This document shows positions 15,319-15,371 of a DNA stretch of 15,371 nt, piece after piece. Position numbers and translations under genes: made by a program. The notes below the pieces were generated by a model. That model ran no database searches. It was not told the origin of the DNA and worked only from the letters and a program-made list of their open reading frames with translations. Positions within the stretch are counted from its first letter, which is position 1. Every line of letters begins with the position of its first letter. The stretch is taken from positions 1-15,371 of the forward strand of contig CAZGQY010000103.1 of assembly GCA_964528035.1 (NCBI GenBank). The letters are read 5' to 3'. This stretch comes from CAZGQY01 sp964528035. Lineage in GTDB: Bacteria > Pseudomonadota > Gammaproteobacteria > Methylococcales > UBA1147.

Positions 15319-15371
15319 TGGCAGGCCAGGAGGGAATCGAACCCCCAACCTGCGGTTTTGGAGACCGCTGC
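15319..15371 (-). tRNA. tRNA-Trp (anticodon CCA), 5' part outside the window
   Basis: The last 53 bases of a tRNA are present. The anticodon arm GCGGT-CTCCAAA-ACCGC carries anticodon CCA (Trp). The variable loop is AGGTT, and the T arm is GGGGG-TTCGATT-CCCTC. The 3' acceptor strand CTGGCCT is followed by discriminator G and an encoded CCA (15321-15319). The D arm and 5' acceptor strand, about 23 bases, lie beyond the window edge. tRNA-Trp immediately upstream of secE is the usual gammaproteobacterial order. Confidence 0.97.

Noticed and set aside
1..15371. Search for CRISPR arrays, insertion sequences, integrase sites, toxin or defence genes and unknown proteins
   Set aside because: No direct-repeat arrays, terminal inverted repeats, transposase motifs or unassigned reading frames were seen. 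All coding space belongs to core transcription, translation and export genes, and nothing supports an undescribed system here.

Overview
This window is an ordinary but well-preserved stretch of bacterial housekeeping chromosome. It is the ribosomal protein / RNA polymerase / translation factor cluster, and every gene lies on the minus strand. In transcription order, from high to low coordinates, the genes are tRNA-Trp (5' part outside the window), secE, nusG, rplK, rplA, rplJ, rplL, rpoB, rpoC, rpsL, rpsG, fusA and tuf (only its first 35 codons). Coding density is very high. The longest gene-free stretch is the 273-base rplA-rplJ gap, so no gap exceeds 300 bases.

The proteins are clearly gammaproteobacterial: RpoC 1406 aa, RpoB 1358 aa, EF-G 699 aa, NusG 177 aa, a three-membrane-segment SecE of 125 aa, and a Trp tRNA gene with encoded CCA. 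The str genes (rpsL-rpsG-fusA-tuf) follow rpoC directly, as in Pseudomonas and relatives and unlike the separate loci of E. coli. With the moderate GC content this suggests a Pseudomonadales/Cellvibrionales-like marine or environmental gammaproteobacterium. The genus cannot be fixed from the sequence alone.

Region by region: positions 14183-15371 hold the tRNA and the secE-nusG pair (protein export subunit and transcription elongation factor). Positions 11838-14182 hold the four large-subunit stalk and L1-arm proteins, with leaders that look like the classical L1 and L10 autoregulatory targets. Positions 3341-11705 hold the beta and beta' subunits of RNA polymerase, preceded by an attenuator-like hairpin that would let the cell make fewer polymerase subunits than ribosomal proteins. 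Positions 1-3154 hold the str operon. A strong sigma-70-type promoter (TTGACA, 17 bases, TATCAT) sits just after rpoC, and a perfect 16-bp stem-loop lies at or next to the predicted transcript 5' end.

I found no mobile element, CRISPR array, phage remnant, foreign gene or unknown protein. No previously undescribed system is visible. The observations worth a second look are all in non-coding leaders and start sites: the 5'-terminal hairpin and possible small upstream reading frame before rpsL, the repeated motif and competing hairpins before rplJ, the GTG start of rplJ overlapped by an out-of-frame ATG, and the unusually short rpsL-rpsG spacer. Known antibiotic target positions (RpsL K43/K88; RpoB equivalents of E. 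coli D516, H526, S531) carry the wild-type, drug-sensitive residues.
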